Origin: Daphnia carinata
Taxonomy: Eukaryota > Arthropoda > Branchiopoda > Diplostraca > Daphniidae
Assembly (NCBI RefSeq): GCF_022539665.2
Contig: NC_081337.1
Coordinates: 1,108,239 to 1,172,238, forward strand
Direction of reading: 5' to 3'
DNA: 64,000 bases
The position numbers were made by a program, and so were the translations under genes. Positions 12,073 to 23,329 of this stretch are shown here, one piece after another (positions within the stretch are counted from its first letter, which is position 1; each line of letters begins with the position of its first letter). The notes beneath the pieces were generated by a model, which saw only the letters and a program-made list of their open reading frames with translations, was not told where the DNA came from and did no database searches.

Positions 12073-12890
12073 ATGGTCAGTGCGTTAAAATCCACCGAAC
12101 CTTTTGACTTGGAGTGGAGATAGTGGAGATCTAGCCAGTAACTGGACTACGTATAGAAACGCGTTAAAAAAACGAAACGAAAAAGCGCATAAAAATCAGG
12201 CGGATGAGAAAGTGTTAGTAGGAACGTTAATAACAGAACTTGGCAATCAAGGGCTAAAAATCTATAAGAAGTTCCAGTACGAAACAGCGGCAGATGCAAC
12301 CAAAATCAAGCCGTTCTTAGAGAAGTTTACGGCTCACTTTGAGCCTCGTCGAAATGACTTTTCGAAAGATTCAAATTCTAAAACGTCGATAAGCGCCTGG
12401 TGAGTCATGCGAAACGTGGCTAGTCGATTTTGGGTTTTTAATAAAGAATTGTGGGTACGGAGTTAGCGGACTCTATACTACGCGATCAGTTGATTTGGAC
12501 GTAGCAGACCCCGATATTCGAGAGAAGATGTCGTTCGAGAACGAGTTGACCCTTCAAAACGCGTGCGAGATTCTAACAGTCAGGGAGGCATCGAAAAACG
12601 CAATTAATAGAAATGCGAGCAGCCGGACAACACAGCGCCGAGCTTCCACACCGCTTACAAGACAGTCAAAAGACCAGTGGAAGTAACAACGCGGGCTGAT
12701 ATCCATCTGACAAGGCATCGTCATCAGGTACAGCAAAACGGTCGCCCGAACATCACGCATCATTTCCGAGTGCGACAAGTGCAAACTCCGCCACGCGTCT
12801 GGACGGTGTTTTGCCTTAAACCAAGAGTGCCATAACTTTGGAACAAGGGCATTTTTCTCGTTGCTGCAAGAAAGCTGAAAAACTTCAAGC
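12073..12890 (+). pseudogene. Mag-like gag with CCHC knuckle, broken
   Basis: The ATG at 12073 opens MVSALKSTEPFDLEW and then meets a stop. The gag capsid core continues in another frame (GTLITELGNQGLKIYKKFQY ... FLEKFTAHFEPRR, about 12150-12350), a pattern shared by Gypsy/Mag capsids. A degraded zinc knuckle (CDKCKLRHASGRC) follows at about 12770. Several frameshifts separate the parts, so no intact capsid protein can be made. Confidence 0.65.
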
Positions 12891-12929
12891 ACTCACTCAG
12901 CAGGAGAGTGGGCCAACTAGGTCACATTC

Positions 12930-13460
12930 CCAAGATGAGTTTGAAATGAACGAAATTTCTTTGAGCTCGTTCGCAGACGAGTGGATCGAGTCGATCCAGG
13001 TTGAGGGGAAAAAGATGGACGTAAAGCTGGACTGTGGCGCAACCTGTAACGTTATTCCCAAAGAACTGTTTTTTTACATTCCCAAATAGCGACGTCACCT
13101 ACGCATGGGCCCAAGAGTACGTAGTTATGGAGCCTCTAGCGGCCATTTAACAGTGTTGGAAGTGCAAACATGCAAAGTGAAGCACTCAGGCAAAGATTGG
13201 GTAGTGTACTTTGTTAACATGGATGAGCCCGGCCAACCCGCGATTTTTGGCCTGCCATCTTGCAGGTCAATGGATCTCGTCACGAGGGTGATTTGCCCCT
13301 CAGTTCGTGATCCGTTTCCGTGATCACGGAAAAAAAGTGACTCAACATCGTCAAAGAAAACCTGGGGGTCTCGGACGGCTTGCCAAACTACATGTCATTA
13401 AACTCAAATCTGGCTCCGTTCCGGTGGCTCATGCAGCTCGCAGAATTCCATATAGTCTAC
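12930..13460 (+). pseudogene. Mag-like protease and start of RT, truncated
   Basis: A retropepsin-like segment (VKLDCGATCNVIPKE) has LDCGA where LDTGA is usual. It is followed by a frame-shifted polyprotein segment GLGRLAKLHVIKLKSGSVPV, which resembles the start of Gypsy RT (peptide before the palm domain, with AARRIP). Similarity stops at about 13455, where unrelated sequence begins. The protease has a stop after ELFFYIPK. Confidence 0.6.
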
Positions 13461-13744
13461 ATGGAATCCACTGGTATCCAGTGTATTGGATTTTTGCCTG
13501 TAATTCAAATCTAATGCAAATCAGATTATTTACTGAATTGGATTGGATTTTAAAACTTTTTATATTGATGATTTGGATTTGGTTTGAAATATCGTCTAAA
13601 ATCGAAATCAAATTCAGATCATTACATACAAAAAATTGCTTTGCAGATGTCACTAGGGACATTTGCGATCCGCACATTTTTCGATGTTTCAGGGGTAATA
13701 GTTATAGGCCTATTAAGTAGCCAGTGGGGTCCATTTCGTCATTC

Positions 13745-14335
13745 ATAGTCACTGGCAGTCATTGCCCATTGTCACACGCAAGACAACAAGAGTTCTCAGT
13801 GAATATATCGTCTTTTCATCCTTATCTCATATCTCATCTCTCCACATCCTACAGATACCTTCCATTTCTGATCGGTAAGTTACTTATTTGCTACATTTGT
13901 TCGCATATATCTTATTGTTTTATATGGATATTTTACTTCCAGTTGTTGCTGAATTCACTGTTGACAAGCTGTCTTCTTACTTGGCTGTGCCTCTAATACA
14001 TTCCATTCATGGGCACAGGCAGTGATTGTCAGTTGGCAGATGCAAGGCAGCAAGAGTCCTCAAGTGAGGTTATCGTTCTGTCATCCTCTTTTTATCATCC
14101 TAAATATACCTTCCATTTCTGATCGGTAAGCTACTTGCTATTTTTGTTTGCACCTAACTAATTGACTCACACATATTTTTGATTTCCAGTTTTGGTGACC
14201 TAGCCTCTAATACGTCCCATAGCCACAGACAGTCATTGCCAGTTGGCACATTCAAAACAGAAAAAGTCCTCGAGTGAGGTTGTGGGTCCTCATTCTAACC
14301 GCATTTCTCATCTGATCTTTGTATAAGACTGAAGT
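13745..14335 (+). repeat. Three imperfect direct repeats with splice-donor-like ends
   Basis: Three blocks start near 13745, 14018 and 14223 and share CAGTCATTGCC-like and CAAGAGTCCTC-like segments. The first two end in CCTTCCATTTCTGATCGGTAAG (about 13860-13880 and 14109-14130), which contains a consensus donor CG/GTAAG. They precede the transposase ATG at 14375 and could be duplicated first exons. Confidence 0.5.
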
Positions 14336-14374
14336 CCCCATATTTATCAGATGTCATTGTTAGGTGATTAAAAA

Positions 14375-15010
14375 ATGGGCGGTCCAGGTGGTGGCACCAA
14401 GCGTGGTGCTTCAAGGGGATCACGAAGTGGATCAAGAGTTGAATCAAGAGATGCATCAAGAGGTGCATCACGAAGTACATCGCAAGTTAGAGAACGTAGC
14501 CTTGTAATAGCCTCTTCCATTCAGGATCCATTATTGTACGAAGAGAAAGAAGAAGACCGTTTTATAGAATCCCAATATGAAGGGGAGGCAAGTGGCTCTG
14601 ATGAAGATGAAATTGCCTTGGAAGACGAAGATGTTCCGGACAAGGGAGTAAGATCCATCCCAGTAGAACTACCAAAAAACGCTGTTAAAACGCCAACCTT
14701 TGATCAAACGAAGTGTCCTCTCTGGAGAACTAATTGCTGGAAGAACTGGCATACTGATTACGCACGCGGAAAGATCTTTGCGCAATGTAAGTATTACAAG
14801 AACGGAAATATCATCACGGCTATGCAGATTATTTTTCCAATTTCATTTATTCTGACATTTAAGAAGATGGCAAGAAGACTATAACAAAGTAAAAGGAGGA
14901 GGGAAACCATACCTGTCAAACCAATATTCCGTGAAGAATTTCTTAGCAACACCAAAAATACCAAAAGATACTAAAAAAATTGACACTCTTTTAGGTGAAA
15001 TGATTGTTCG
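14375..15010 (+). pseudogene. hAT transposase N-terminal part (BED finger), frameshifted
   Basis: ATG at 14375. The first 60 residues are basic and rich in S, R and G, then acidic. A cysteine/histidine patch follows (CPLWRTNCWKNW ... AQCKYYKNG) which, after a one-base shift near 14850, continues as HLRRWQEDYNKVKGGG. That is the BED-finger layout with the H...L helix. The protein is truncated at 14884 in its own frame. Confidence 0.5.
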
Positions 15011-15099
15011 TACAATTTACCTTTAACAACAGTGCAACGAGAGCGATTTCGGAAGATGATCTCATTTTTTGCACCTACATATCCAATTCCGAGCTATGA

Positions 15100-16440
15100 A
15101 AAGAAAAGATATCATGATGAAAGATGGCAATGATACCATCAATCTACTCTAGGACTACGGAAGGAGTGAAAACAGTATTGAAATCTTGTTATGTTGTTAC
15201 CGTTATGGGACCTTTAGTGATCAACCAGCATGACTGGATTTATGGGGTCTCTTGTTCTTCTGTAACTGCCGACTACGTTCCACTTACCTGCTTTTTAAAC
15301 ATGAAGGAGATGCCAAAAAATCCCACAGCCGCAGCAATTCTCTCAGAGTCCGTATGCGTCGTTTCCGACTGGGAACTTAATGGAAAGGTTAGTACCTCAT
15401 CTTTCTATTTCTACGATTCTGTCATCGGTCTTGCTGTCCCCTAACCAGTTCTCCACTTTTGTTTAGAAATTAGTTTCTGAGGCCCTGGGTTTGTTGCGTA
15501 ATATAGTAGGAGGGGTTCGACGAAGTGTCGTAGATACAAAGGTTCTGTTAGATTCCATCGGATTTAAAATACCAATGATGAATTTTACTAGATGCAATTT
15601 GTAATTTTCAACGGTGAAGTACTTTCTCAACGACATCGATATTGACCCGACCCTTCAATCTAAATTGAATGCTTGCAAAGCGCACGGATCCCTTTCATCT
15701 CTGCAACTGAAATGTTTAAAAGAATTCGTAACCCTACTAGAGCCCTTCAAAATTGCAACGGACGTTTTCCAGAAGGGATACGGAAACAGTAGGATTGGTA
15801 ATTCCATTTTATTTGGATTTGGTAAATCAATGTTCTTCGGACCCAAAAGTGTATTAAGAAGCAAAATTCATAATTTCTTGCAAAAACATGGCGGATGTTT
15901 TAAGCAAATATCTCTCACTAAACGATTGTGATTGGTTATAAAAGACACTATTTCTTATTTTAAGTCAATGAAATGGTAATGCTACTATTTCTTTAACTTT
16001 CTGAACTATTGCAGGATCACTGCTTGACCCAAGAATAAAGGGAGCGTGGATAACAGCAGCCGGAGAAGAAGAAGATGTCATTGCTACTGTTAAAGAATTA
16101 CTTAGATTGCGCTATTGTACAGTCAGGAAGAAAACCACTTTTACATTCATGCGTCTTATGCACATTTGTGTCTTAGGTAAGCTGATTTATACGGTTGAAA
16201 TAATTTTTTGAAATTTTAGGTGGTAGCGAAGAGGGGGAAGGCAATGAAGACAAGCTCTGGCAGTGGTGCTGAAGATGATAGAACACGTAAACCAAATGAA
16301 AATCCATTAGCTACCCCTGTTCATAAGCAAGCAAGAAAATCTATCCGACCTATACTTGCCAGCTTGCTCGTTCGCCCTCGAACTTTGTCAAGGGGTGTAT
16401 CGAAAGTGCCCATCAGGCCCACACAGTTCTAGATGCAGTG
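15100..16440 (+). pseudogene. hAT transposase catalytic/C-terminal remnants
   Basis: Fragments in different frames keep hAT features. One is a segment around HDWIYGVSCSSVTADYVPLT with LTCFLNMKEMPKN (15124-15444). Another is LKEFVTLLEPFKIATDVFQKG (15614-15931). After an intron-like break comes SLLDPRIKG at about 16018, equivalent to the conserved DPRFK block. Multiple stops lie between. The last piece (16220-16432) is not recognisable on its own. Confidence 0.55.
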
Positions 16441-16489
16441 GTTCTGACAAGGTGCTCCCGGTACGCAGCTGAAACCACAGTGGACCCCT

Positions 16490-17660
16490 TGCCTCCAGGT
16501 TGTTCGAGATGTAATGTCACACGGCTGGCCAGAGCATAAACGGCTGTGCCCAGAACCGGCAAAACCATTTTGGAATGTCCATCATGACCTGACCGAGGTA
16601 GAAGGCCTACTTCTGAAAGGAGAGCGGTTGGTCGTCCCTAACTCGCTGAAACAAGAGGTTTTGAAGGGGGTGCACGATGGTCATTTTGGCTAAGTAAAAT
16701 GCGTCGAACGCGCCAAGTCGGTGGTTCACTGGCCAGGGTGCACCGAAAACATACGGAATTTAGTTGCGGGATGCGCGATCTGCAAAGAGAATCGGAACCG
16801 AAACCCGCTCAACCACTATTTTCGGTCGACATCACCGACCACCGGTTTCAAAAAGTTGCAACAGATATCTTTGACTTCCAGGGAGCCCAGTACCTACTGC
16901 TAGTAGACTGCAACAGTAAGTGGCCGTGCTGTTACCCCTATGCAGCCTCACAACGTCGGCGGTGCTGGTGGAAATGGACCGTTTTTTTGTAAATTTCGGA
17001 ACCCCGAACAGCTCGTTTCAGACAACGGTCCACGCAGAGTTCCGAGGTTTCCACAGGCGCTACAAGATCCGGCACACGTCGTCGAGCCCTGAGTACCCTC
17101 AGTCTTACGGAAAGGCGGAGCGCTCGGTCCAAACAACAACAAAAAAACGCTGCTGAAGATGTTTGATGGCGGGAGTTTGCTATGGCAAGCTATGGTGGCC
17201 ATCCGGTCCACACCTGTTTCGGACAAATTACCGTCACCAGCCGTGTTGGTGATCGGAAACTTCGTAGAGCCTTGCCATTTCTTCCAGAAGCCCTAAAACC
17301 ACGTTTCATCAGTGCGTGAACAGTGAAAACCCAGCTTCAGCTGCCCCAAGCCAACGCTAGTCTCCAGAAGAGTCACTCACCGGATGTGCGTGGAACGACT
17401 TTATCAGTTGGACAGTCCGTTAGAGTGAGGGTAGCACAAAAGTGGATACCAAGCAAGGTTAGTGGCATTTGCGAGCAGCCACATTCTTACCAAGTTGAGA
17501 CGCAAGACGGACGCTGTCTCCGCCGAAATCGATGGGACATCAACACTAACAGGGTGGGTACAACAGCTCCCCGGAACCAGGTACTGAGGCATCGTCCCCA
17601 CTTCGCCGTTCTCCATCTCCGTATTTCGCTTCACCAACGCAGCCGCCTAGCTCATCAGCG
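16490..17660 (+). pseudogene. Mag-like integrase remnant
   Basis: The zinc-binding head (VLKGVHDGHFG ... GCAICKENRNRN) and the end of the catalytic core (YPQSYGKAERSVQT) are recognisable but spread over three frames. The histidines, the CAIC cysteines and the glutamate in GKAERSVQ remain, while the DDE aspartates are disrupted by shifts. It ends just before the 3' polypurine stretch and LTR. Confidence 0.65.
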
Positions 17661-17986
17661 CTAACTAAACACCAAGAGGAGAGCTCACCACCATCTTAAT
17701 GATCGCTGGCGTTACCCGAAACTCCGTTTTATTGGTTTTTGCCAACCGCCCTGCGGATGGTCCCCAATGCGAGCCCGGACTAGGAACGCCTAGTGGCACC
17801 GGAGCGCGGCCAGCCGGCGCAGCCAGAACGACGCGAACCAGCCGACCATACCTGGCACCACAGAAAAAACTATAGCTTATGTTTGTTCATTAGTACACAG
17901 AATTCGTGTTTTCGCTGTCATTTTTGCGATCCAGAATGGCCAAATTTTAAATGTTACATCTCATAAACCACCGTGTAAGAGGGAGA

Positions 17987-18089
17987 TGTGAAGGTTGACC
18001 ACAAGAGGCGCCACTGGTTTTTGGCACCTTAGAGGTGGAAGCTTCTAGAACAATAAACGGGCAGTCTCGTGTCCGCATACAGAACTACA
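17987..18089 (+). repeat. 3' LTR of Mag-like Gypsy remnant
   Basis: Preceded by the purine run AAGAGGGAGA; starts TGTGAAGG and ends AACTACA. It matches the 5' copy over GGCGCCACTG and CAATAAACGGGCAGTCTCGT with numerous differences elsewhere. Confidence 0.75.
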
Positions 18090-18289
18090 AAAAACAGTAA
18101 ATGAGGCTATCCTGTCTGCCTCTTATGGATTAAAAAAGTTGGATTACAATTACCCGAAAGGTTTTAAACAAAAAGAGTGGTGATACCCTACCCCACGTTA
18201 AATACTTACTTTAAATCGTTAAACCCTGCTTGGTTCCTAATTTTTACAAAATATTTAGTTTTAAAGTAGATCGGAGGAAGTAACCTTCC

Positions 18290-18795
18290 ACACGGATTCA
18301 CAAACAGTGCTACTTTGGATTCACTGGAAGACCTGTGGATTTGAAGTCTTCGTACACCATCGTATTGATAAAATTCTCCGAAACGCAGATCGTCGACAAT
18401 GCCGCCCTATTTCTGGAATTGTAAATCCCTCAGATTTCTGCAGCCGTGGCATCGACCCAAAGGACGTTGACGAGTTGGTCGAATTTCTCGAAGGGCCCCA
18501 GGTCCTGAGTCTTGATCCATCGAAATGTTACACTTGGGAAGGGATCACAGAGCCAGAAGAACATGACTGAACGTTAGTCGTGTTTTGGCCGTCAAAACCG
18601 CATATGAAAATCACATAATCGATTGATGTGTAAGTGGTTTATCTAGTGTGTTGAAACTACAGCAAATTCTAGCTTGGAGTCAAAGATTCGCCAAAAACAC
18701 TCGAGCTAGAATACGTGGCGACAAGATAACTGTTGGAGAGCTGATGGCTGAAGAAATGTTAACGTCACTAGTGCTGTACATCAAACATGCTTAAA
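18290..18795 (+). pseudogene. BEL/Pao polymerase fragment
   Basis: An open stretch (18307-18570) reads VFVHHRIDKIL ... NPSDFCSRGIDPKDV ... FLEGPQVL, which fits the segment before the BEL/Pao integrase (NRI..I, NPAD..SRG, GP.FL). Past a stop the sequence continues with ARIRGDKITVGELMAEE, resembling the next BEL block. No LTRs were found. It is a decayed internal scrap. Confidence 0.6.
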
Positions 18796-20311
18796 TATTG
18801 GCCTACGTGGAAGAACTGTAAGTCCTACGTCAGAATTTGGAACGACCACTTTAGGCAAGGGCTTTCCTGTAATTATCGTGGAAAAATGTCATGCCGTTTT
18901 TGAGACAGAATTCCAGTAAGTTCTTTAGACGGGACATTGTAGCCGCTTTTTATTTCCCTTTGTCATTTTTGCCCTAAATTGTTGAAATAAAATACAAATC
19001 CAATTGTCAGCAATCATGTTTTTTACTCTCATTTAATTGACCTCTCATTCCCTCTCTCTGTGCCACTCTTCCCATGCACGTAGAGTGCTGCACCATAACC
19101 CTACTCAGTTCGTGAGTGTGACAAGCAATATAAGAACGATTTTATGTTGGTGTTTCTGTTTAAAGTTGTTGCAGGAGAAGGCGGACCCAAACTGGACACG
19201 TACCTGATTGGACAACCGCAATAGGTAGGAAGGGTATTTAGAAAATTAAATTTAAAAATACTGTGATGTGAAATTCCATTCCACACTTTAGACATAAATT
19301 TTAAAAAATATGCAAGCTATTCGCGTAGTTATCGCAAAAATTAAAAATACAGCTATTATTTTCATCTTTCTTGATTCTACATTTTTTCACATTGCTCGAA
19401 AACTACTTTGAAATTGCTATGGTAATTTAAAAAAAGTTAGTTCTTCCCATTTCAATTCGCCGGTTTATTTTAATTTTTAGGATTAGAAGTTAAAGATTTA
19501 TAAGCGATTTAAAAAATGACCTTCTGTTGGGAGATCGTGGACACAGTTTTGGGGGAGATATTGGACGCAAACGGTATTTTCGGGGCGGGCCTAGGTTGCT
19601 TAGTTACGGAAGAGAATCGTAAACAAAGGCTGAAACCCGAGAGTCCAAAAGTGTTGTCTGCTATCTCCATTTGATAAAGGCAATCGATAATAAATAAATA
19701 CTTTGTTCTTCATAAGCTCCTCCTATTCTCACTTCAAGCCCACACAACAGCTGTAAGCCTGAAGTCATTCAAAATCCGTCCCACTAGGACAACCAGGACG
19801 GGACTGACATAGGCGCGAAAATAGATGTACTGTAGCCAACTTTGTTGTCAAGGAAATCACTATGTCTGTTCTTGACGTCTTTAGTCCCACATTTGGCCAA
19901 ATCCTGTGTTGTAAGTTTTGGCATATATGAAATTCAGACGTAGTGTTCAAACTTTATACTTTGCAACTAAACTGGTAAGTAAATTGATATTGTAAATTTC
20001 AGTGAAATGAGGGAATTAGGAAAATATATTTTATTTAGCATAAGCAATTCCCAATATAAGCATTATTTATGATAGGACTTTTATCACAAAAAATTCTTTA
20101 AAAAAAATTACTTATCATACTTAAGTTTGAAAATATCAAAAAAATTTGCCTAATTGGTTTAATTATTTTTGAAGGTTCTAACTTAATTTTGAATTTATCT
20201 TTATGGTTTTAAAATCCTTTTTGTAATCTGTTATCGAAAAAACTTATGAAATCAAGTATTTTTCTACGTTTGTATTGTATTGTTCCAAAATAATGTATTT
20301 CAATAATAGAA
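18796..20311. other. No gene recognised
   Basis: AT-rich sequence without long open frames or motifs I can name. I see no LTR, inverted repeat or RNA gene. It is probably decayed intergenic or element DNA. Confidence 0.45.
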
Positions 20312-20375
20312 TGGTCCAGTGGAAAGAACGTCCGACTGTGATGCCGAAAACCCGATTTCGATACCAGAATCATCC
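20312..20375 (+). repeat. tRNA-like head, possible SINE
   Basis: TGGTCCAGTGG at about 20313 fits a Pol III A box, and ATTTCGATACC about 43 bp downstream fits a weak B box. The spacing is that of a tRNA gene. The cloverleaf cannot be completed (poor acceptor pairing), so a tRNA-derived SINE head or dead tRNA is more likely than a working gene. Confidence 0.35.
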
Positions 20376-20965
20376 ATATCTTTTAAAATTATATTATTAA
20401 GCGGTTCAAAACTGGTCCGGTTTTTTTAAGAATTTCGCCGCGTTTTATGTACGACCTCGTGGTCCAGTGAGGACCAAAAATCGTCGTCTAAAGGACAGCA
20501 GGTTGCTGTGTGAGGGGTCTCTATACCCACCCATCCCTCCCATAGGCGTTACGGAGGTAGTGCGCCATACGTTTCATCATTGTATATTAACCTGCAGTTC
20601 TCAATCTCGTCCATCCAGGCGTGGAGCAAGATATTAGCCGGGTCCCTAATGGATAAGCAAGATCAATTTCAAATTTGTTCACTCTGAGTTGTCTTCTGTG
20701 TTAATTTTTTCTTGGCCTTTATTTCTGGTGTCACCAGTTTTTTGCCACTTGGGAAGCTGACAGTTTTTTTGTTCTTTTGTTACACGGTTTTGTGTTTTTC
20801 CTGTTTGTAAGCAAATTCTGGTATTTGGTATGTTGTTTGTCATCATCATTTGTTCTCCTCGCCACCTTGTACCTGCAACTTGATTATTGTGCCCTTCTCA
20901 GTTCTCCGTCTCATTCGATAGAAAACTGTGTCATGGGATCTCTCTGAAAATGTTACCCTTAAAAA
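20376..20965. other. No gene recognised
   Basis: The sequence between the tRNA-like head and the R2-type fragment shows no motif or repeat that I can support. Confidence 0.4.
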
Positions 20966-21051
20966 CGTATACCTAAGAAGAGCCGTTTGAGAGGTGATCG
21001 AAAACTGTTCACCCTCGTACAATGGTACTGTACATAAAGCGGATATGGTAT
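20966..21051 (+). pseudogene. R2-type element fragment left of the Gypsy insertion
   Basis: AGAAGAGCCGTTTGAGAGGT through GTACTGTACAT matches the full-length R2-type element at about 41205-41270 with few substitutions. The match is interrupted by the Gypsy LTR at 21052 and resumes beyond 33100, so the Gypsy element inserted into this older copy. Confidence 0.8.
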
Positions 21052-21744
21052 TGTAAAGAAGCAAATAAATGTTTTTATTCGATATGCCTTCCCGTTTATT
21101 CTTTATATATGACTCATGTGTTACGCCATATAAACTGCGCAGTAGTGTATTATATTACATCGGCACCTTGCCGCTTAGCAACATTTGTGATTGGCTGCTT
21201 AGGCGTTGATCTGTATTGCACCATCAACTTAATATATCAAATTTCATTAGTTGCGACATGTAATTGCGCAGTTGTTAATTGCTGTGCAATATGCGAGGTT
21301 TCGTGGTGAACCAAGATCTGAGTAAGTTCAGTTGTCGATGAGCCTCTGACTCTTACAGGCGGAGTTCAAGTTCAGCTAGTGCTTCCCCATTGATAAATTG
21401 GTGCAAGTGAATTGAGCTGTGTCACGTGCTTGTCTGAGTGTTCGGTTCACCCATATTGTTTACCCACGTGCCGACGAACTCCTGTTAACGCTGCCTTCTC
21501 TTATATCCTCGCCCGTGCTCCGTTCAAGCCACCGCGGTAAGCTTATACTACAGTATCATATTACACTCCGACTTCTCTTTCTTTAGTCTGACTCCTCTTG
21601 TCTTATCCCAACTGACTTCTGTACCGCTTAGCCCTACTTGGATAAATATAAATCATCGTGTGGGTAAATCGCCTCCGAGTTCGATTCATTTCAATTTGTC
21701 TTAATTCCGTAAAGTACATCCTCTCACAGAGAAGATGCTTTACA
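21052..21744 (+). repeat. 5' LTR of Gypsy-env element (693 bp)
   Basis: TGTAAAG start and CTTTACA end are inverted. A TATA-like ATATAAAT lies near 21647 and an AATAAA near 21064. It differs from the 3' LTR at about two positions (for example CCTTCCCG versus CCCTCCCG near the start). Short open frames inside it are not genes. Confidence 0.93.
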
Positions 21745-21747
21745 TAA

Positions 21748-21765
21748 TGGTGGCAGCGATTTCTC
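21748..21765 (+). promoter_or_regulatory. Primer-binding site of Gypsy-env element
   Basis: TGGTGGCAGCGATTTCTC begins three bases after the LTR. TGG complements the CCA end of a tRNA. I did not match the rest to a particular tRNA. Confidence 0.65.
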
Positions 21766-21778
21766 GGACTCACCCACA

Positions 21779-22033
21779 ATGACTGATAATATTTTCCACA
21801 GTAGGCCTAAACTTTCTCGAACGCCTGTTGCCGCTACTAACATTTCTGTTGAGGCCACTACACCTATTGACGAATCTGTAGCGAGAGCTATCAATTTTGA
21901 AGCATTACCCACTGCTAAGTCTGCCGTTGCTGATAAGTTTACGGGGTGTAAGACTTCCAATAGGAAAACAAACGCTATTAAAAAGTCCGCTTCCCCTGTT
22001 TTAAAACCAAGGGCGATTCCTGATAGCTCTTAG
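21779..22033 (+). CDS. Leader ORF before gag, ended by TAG
   Basis: This begins at the first ATG after the primer-binding site (CACAATGACT) and encodes 84 residues rich in S, T, A and K. It ends at TAG 22031-22033. The same frame is then open without interruption to the gag stop at 24577, so this could be a separate short protein, the start of a long gag cut by one nonsense change, or a read-through arrangement. I cannot tell which. No known domain is visible. Confidence 0.5.
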   Translation: MTDNIFHSRPKLSRTPVAATNISVEATTPIDESVARAINFEALPTAKSAVADKFTGCKTSNRKTNAIKKSASPVLKPRAIPDSS

Positions 22034-22274
22034 AAGAGGAAGTTAAGATCAAATTCCGCATACGAGTCGGTACCTGGTCTAGACATTTCGAACGCTCGCA
22101 AACCTCAGGTCCAGCGCACAGAGAAAACCTCGACTTTTACGAAGTCACCCTCCCTTTTAGACAGAATTGTAGGACATCTTTCGCCAAAACGAAGGTCCGT
22201 TTCCCAGCAAACTTCTCCCACCAAATCTTTCTCGATTGCCGTTTCGAATTTCTTTTCGGAAAAGAGAGCAGCCA

Positions 22275-23306
22275 ATGGAAGAACAGCTCAACGTGAGTCT
22301 CAAGCATCTTATGCAAGAAGTCAAAAAGAACGAAAACAACATCTTTCAGTCACCGAAAAGCCAGCTGCCGTTCCTATTACTAACCCTCCAAAGCCTCAAG
22401 GAGAGGGAGAAGGATTTTCAGTCAAGCGACCCGAAAATCTGGGATCACCTTGTCCAGTTGATGCTCGACGTCCAGAGGAATTACCACGTGGAACAGCCGA
22501 CGCAGACGAATTGGAAACAACCGAGGATTCTCCTGAAGTACCTGACATCCATTCTGGAAGTGAAAGTCAGTGGACCGATACCGAAGAAGACGAAGAAGCA
22601 GACAGGGGAGGTTGTGACGGAGCTCAAGGGGATTTTCACCCGGCACGCGAGACAGGTTTTGACTTGTCTACACGGTCAAATCTACAATCTCATCGATCTG
22701 CAAAAGATCACACCAACGAGAGCGGGAAGAATTTTCGGGTTCGTTCCGAGAAAAGATATCGAAACCACCGACGAGGACGGCAGATACGTGGAGATAATCA
22801 CCGTAGTGAGCGACATATCAATCCATCTGGAAGAAATCTTACTGGCATCACAACGAGCATTCTTGAAGGAAGTGAACAACCTAGCGTCGTACCTGGAAAA
22901 ACTAAACTTAATCAACAATTTGGAGGTGCTGCAACCAGAAATTCAACTTCTCTTGGACAAACTGAACAATTTTCCGGAAGCCAACAACCCAGTCAACGCA
23001 CAGGAGGCCAACAACATCAAACCACTAATCACGCAAACGGAAATACGATTGAAACAAGCGCTGTTGTGCATACAAACGAACATTACCCAACTACAAGCCA
23101 CACCGGCCCAACACACATCGCCGCTGTCGGAAACAACCTCGCAAGAACGGCGGACACACAGCAGACGCCAACGTTGCAGACGATCAATCAATCGAATCGT
23201 TCCTCACATCCAACCCTCCAGACGACCGGAAGAGATACCAGAGGGCATCAGGCAATTTCGAGTGGCATTCCAGAACTCCCTCCGAATCCACAACGAAGAA
23301 CAATAA
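22275..23306 (+). CDS. ORF0: overlapping ORF upstream of gag, unknown function
   Basis: From ATG 22275 this encodes 343 residues and stops 23 nt before the likely gag ATG at 23330. It looks like a structured, mostly helical protein: LKGIFTRHARQVLTCLHGQI, then a helical run rich in L, I and E (about residues 175-240). The C-terminus is basic (RRTHSRRQRCRRSINR). The gag frame is also open across the whole of it (about 22034-23330) but there encodes low-complexity S/T/N/Q/G/R sequence. One structured frame over one disordered frame is the usual appearance of overprinted genes. I recognise no homologue. It could be a matrix-like protein or an accessory protein. Confidence 0.55.
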   Translation: MEEQLNVSLKHLMQEVKKNENNIFQSPKSQLPFLLLTLQSLKEREKDFQSSDPKIWDHLVQLMLDVQRNYHVEQPTQTNWKQPRILLKYLTSILEVKVSGPIPKKTKKQTGEVVTELKGIFTRHARQVLTCLHGQIYNLIDLQKITPTRAGRIFGFVPRKDIETTDEDGRYVEIITVVSDISIHLEEILLASQRAFLKEVNNLASYLEKLNLINNLEVLQPEIQLLLDKLNNFPEANNPVNAQEANNIKPLITQTEIRLKQALLCIQTNITQLQATPAQHTSPLSETTSQERRTHSRRQRCRRSINRIVPHIQPSRRPEEIPEGIRQFRVAFQNSLRIHNEEQ

Positions 23307-23329
23307 ATTTCCCTTCATTTAATCCAAAC

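Larger units (their letters stand above)
13456..16435 (+). mobile_element. hAT transposon remains inserted in the Mag-like element
   Basis: The block between the RT start and the integrase of the Gypsy remnant contains broken hAT-type transposase coding sequence plus a 5' region of imperfect repeats. I could not define terminal inverted repeats, so these edges are simply where Gypsy homology stops and resumes. Most of the Gypsy RT/RNase H is absent, which implies a deletion as well as an insertion. Confidence 0.55.
11692..18089 (+). mobile_element. Degenerate Gypsy (Mag-like) LTR element, nested
   Basis: Two related LTRs of about 105 bp bound this region. Between them, in order, are gag, CCHC knuckle, protease, the start of RT and an integrase, all broken by stops and frameshifts. 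The middle (about 13.45-16.43 kb) is replaced by hAT transposase remains, and most of RT/RNase H is missing. Very short LTRs with a gag-knuckle-protease-pol order are typical of Mag-type Gypsy elements. The LTRs have many substitutions and small indels, so the insertion is old. Confidence 0.75.

Noticed and set aside
13456-13700. TIR of the hAT remnant near CCACTGGTATCCAGTG
   Set aside because: The short palindrome is suggestive, but I found no matching terminus or 8-bp duplication near 16.4 kb.
20312-20375. A functional tRNA gene
   Set aside because: A and B boxes are only approximate and the acceptor stem does not pair; recorded only as a possible SINE head.
21022-21309. 95-codon frame, repeated at 32464-32664
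   Set aside because: Lies in the LTRs; duplicated because the LTRs are. No motif.
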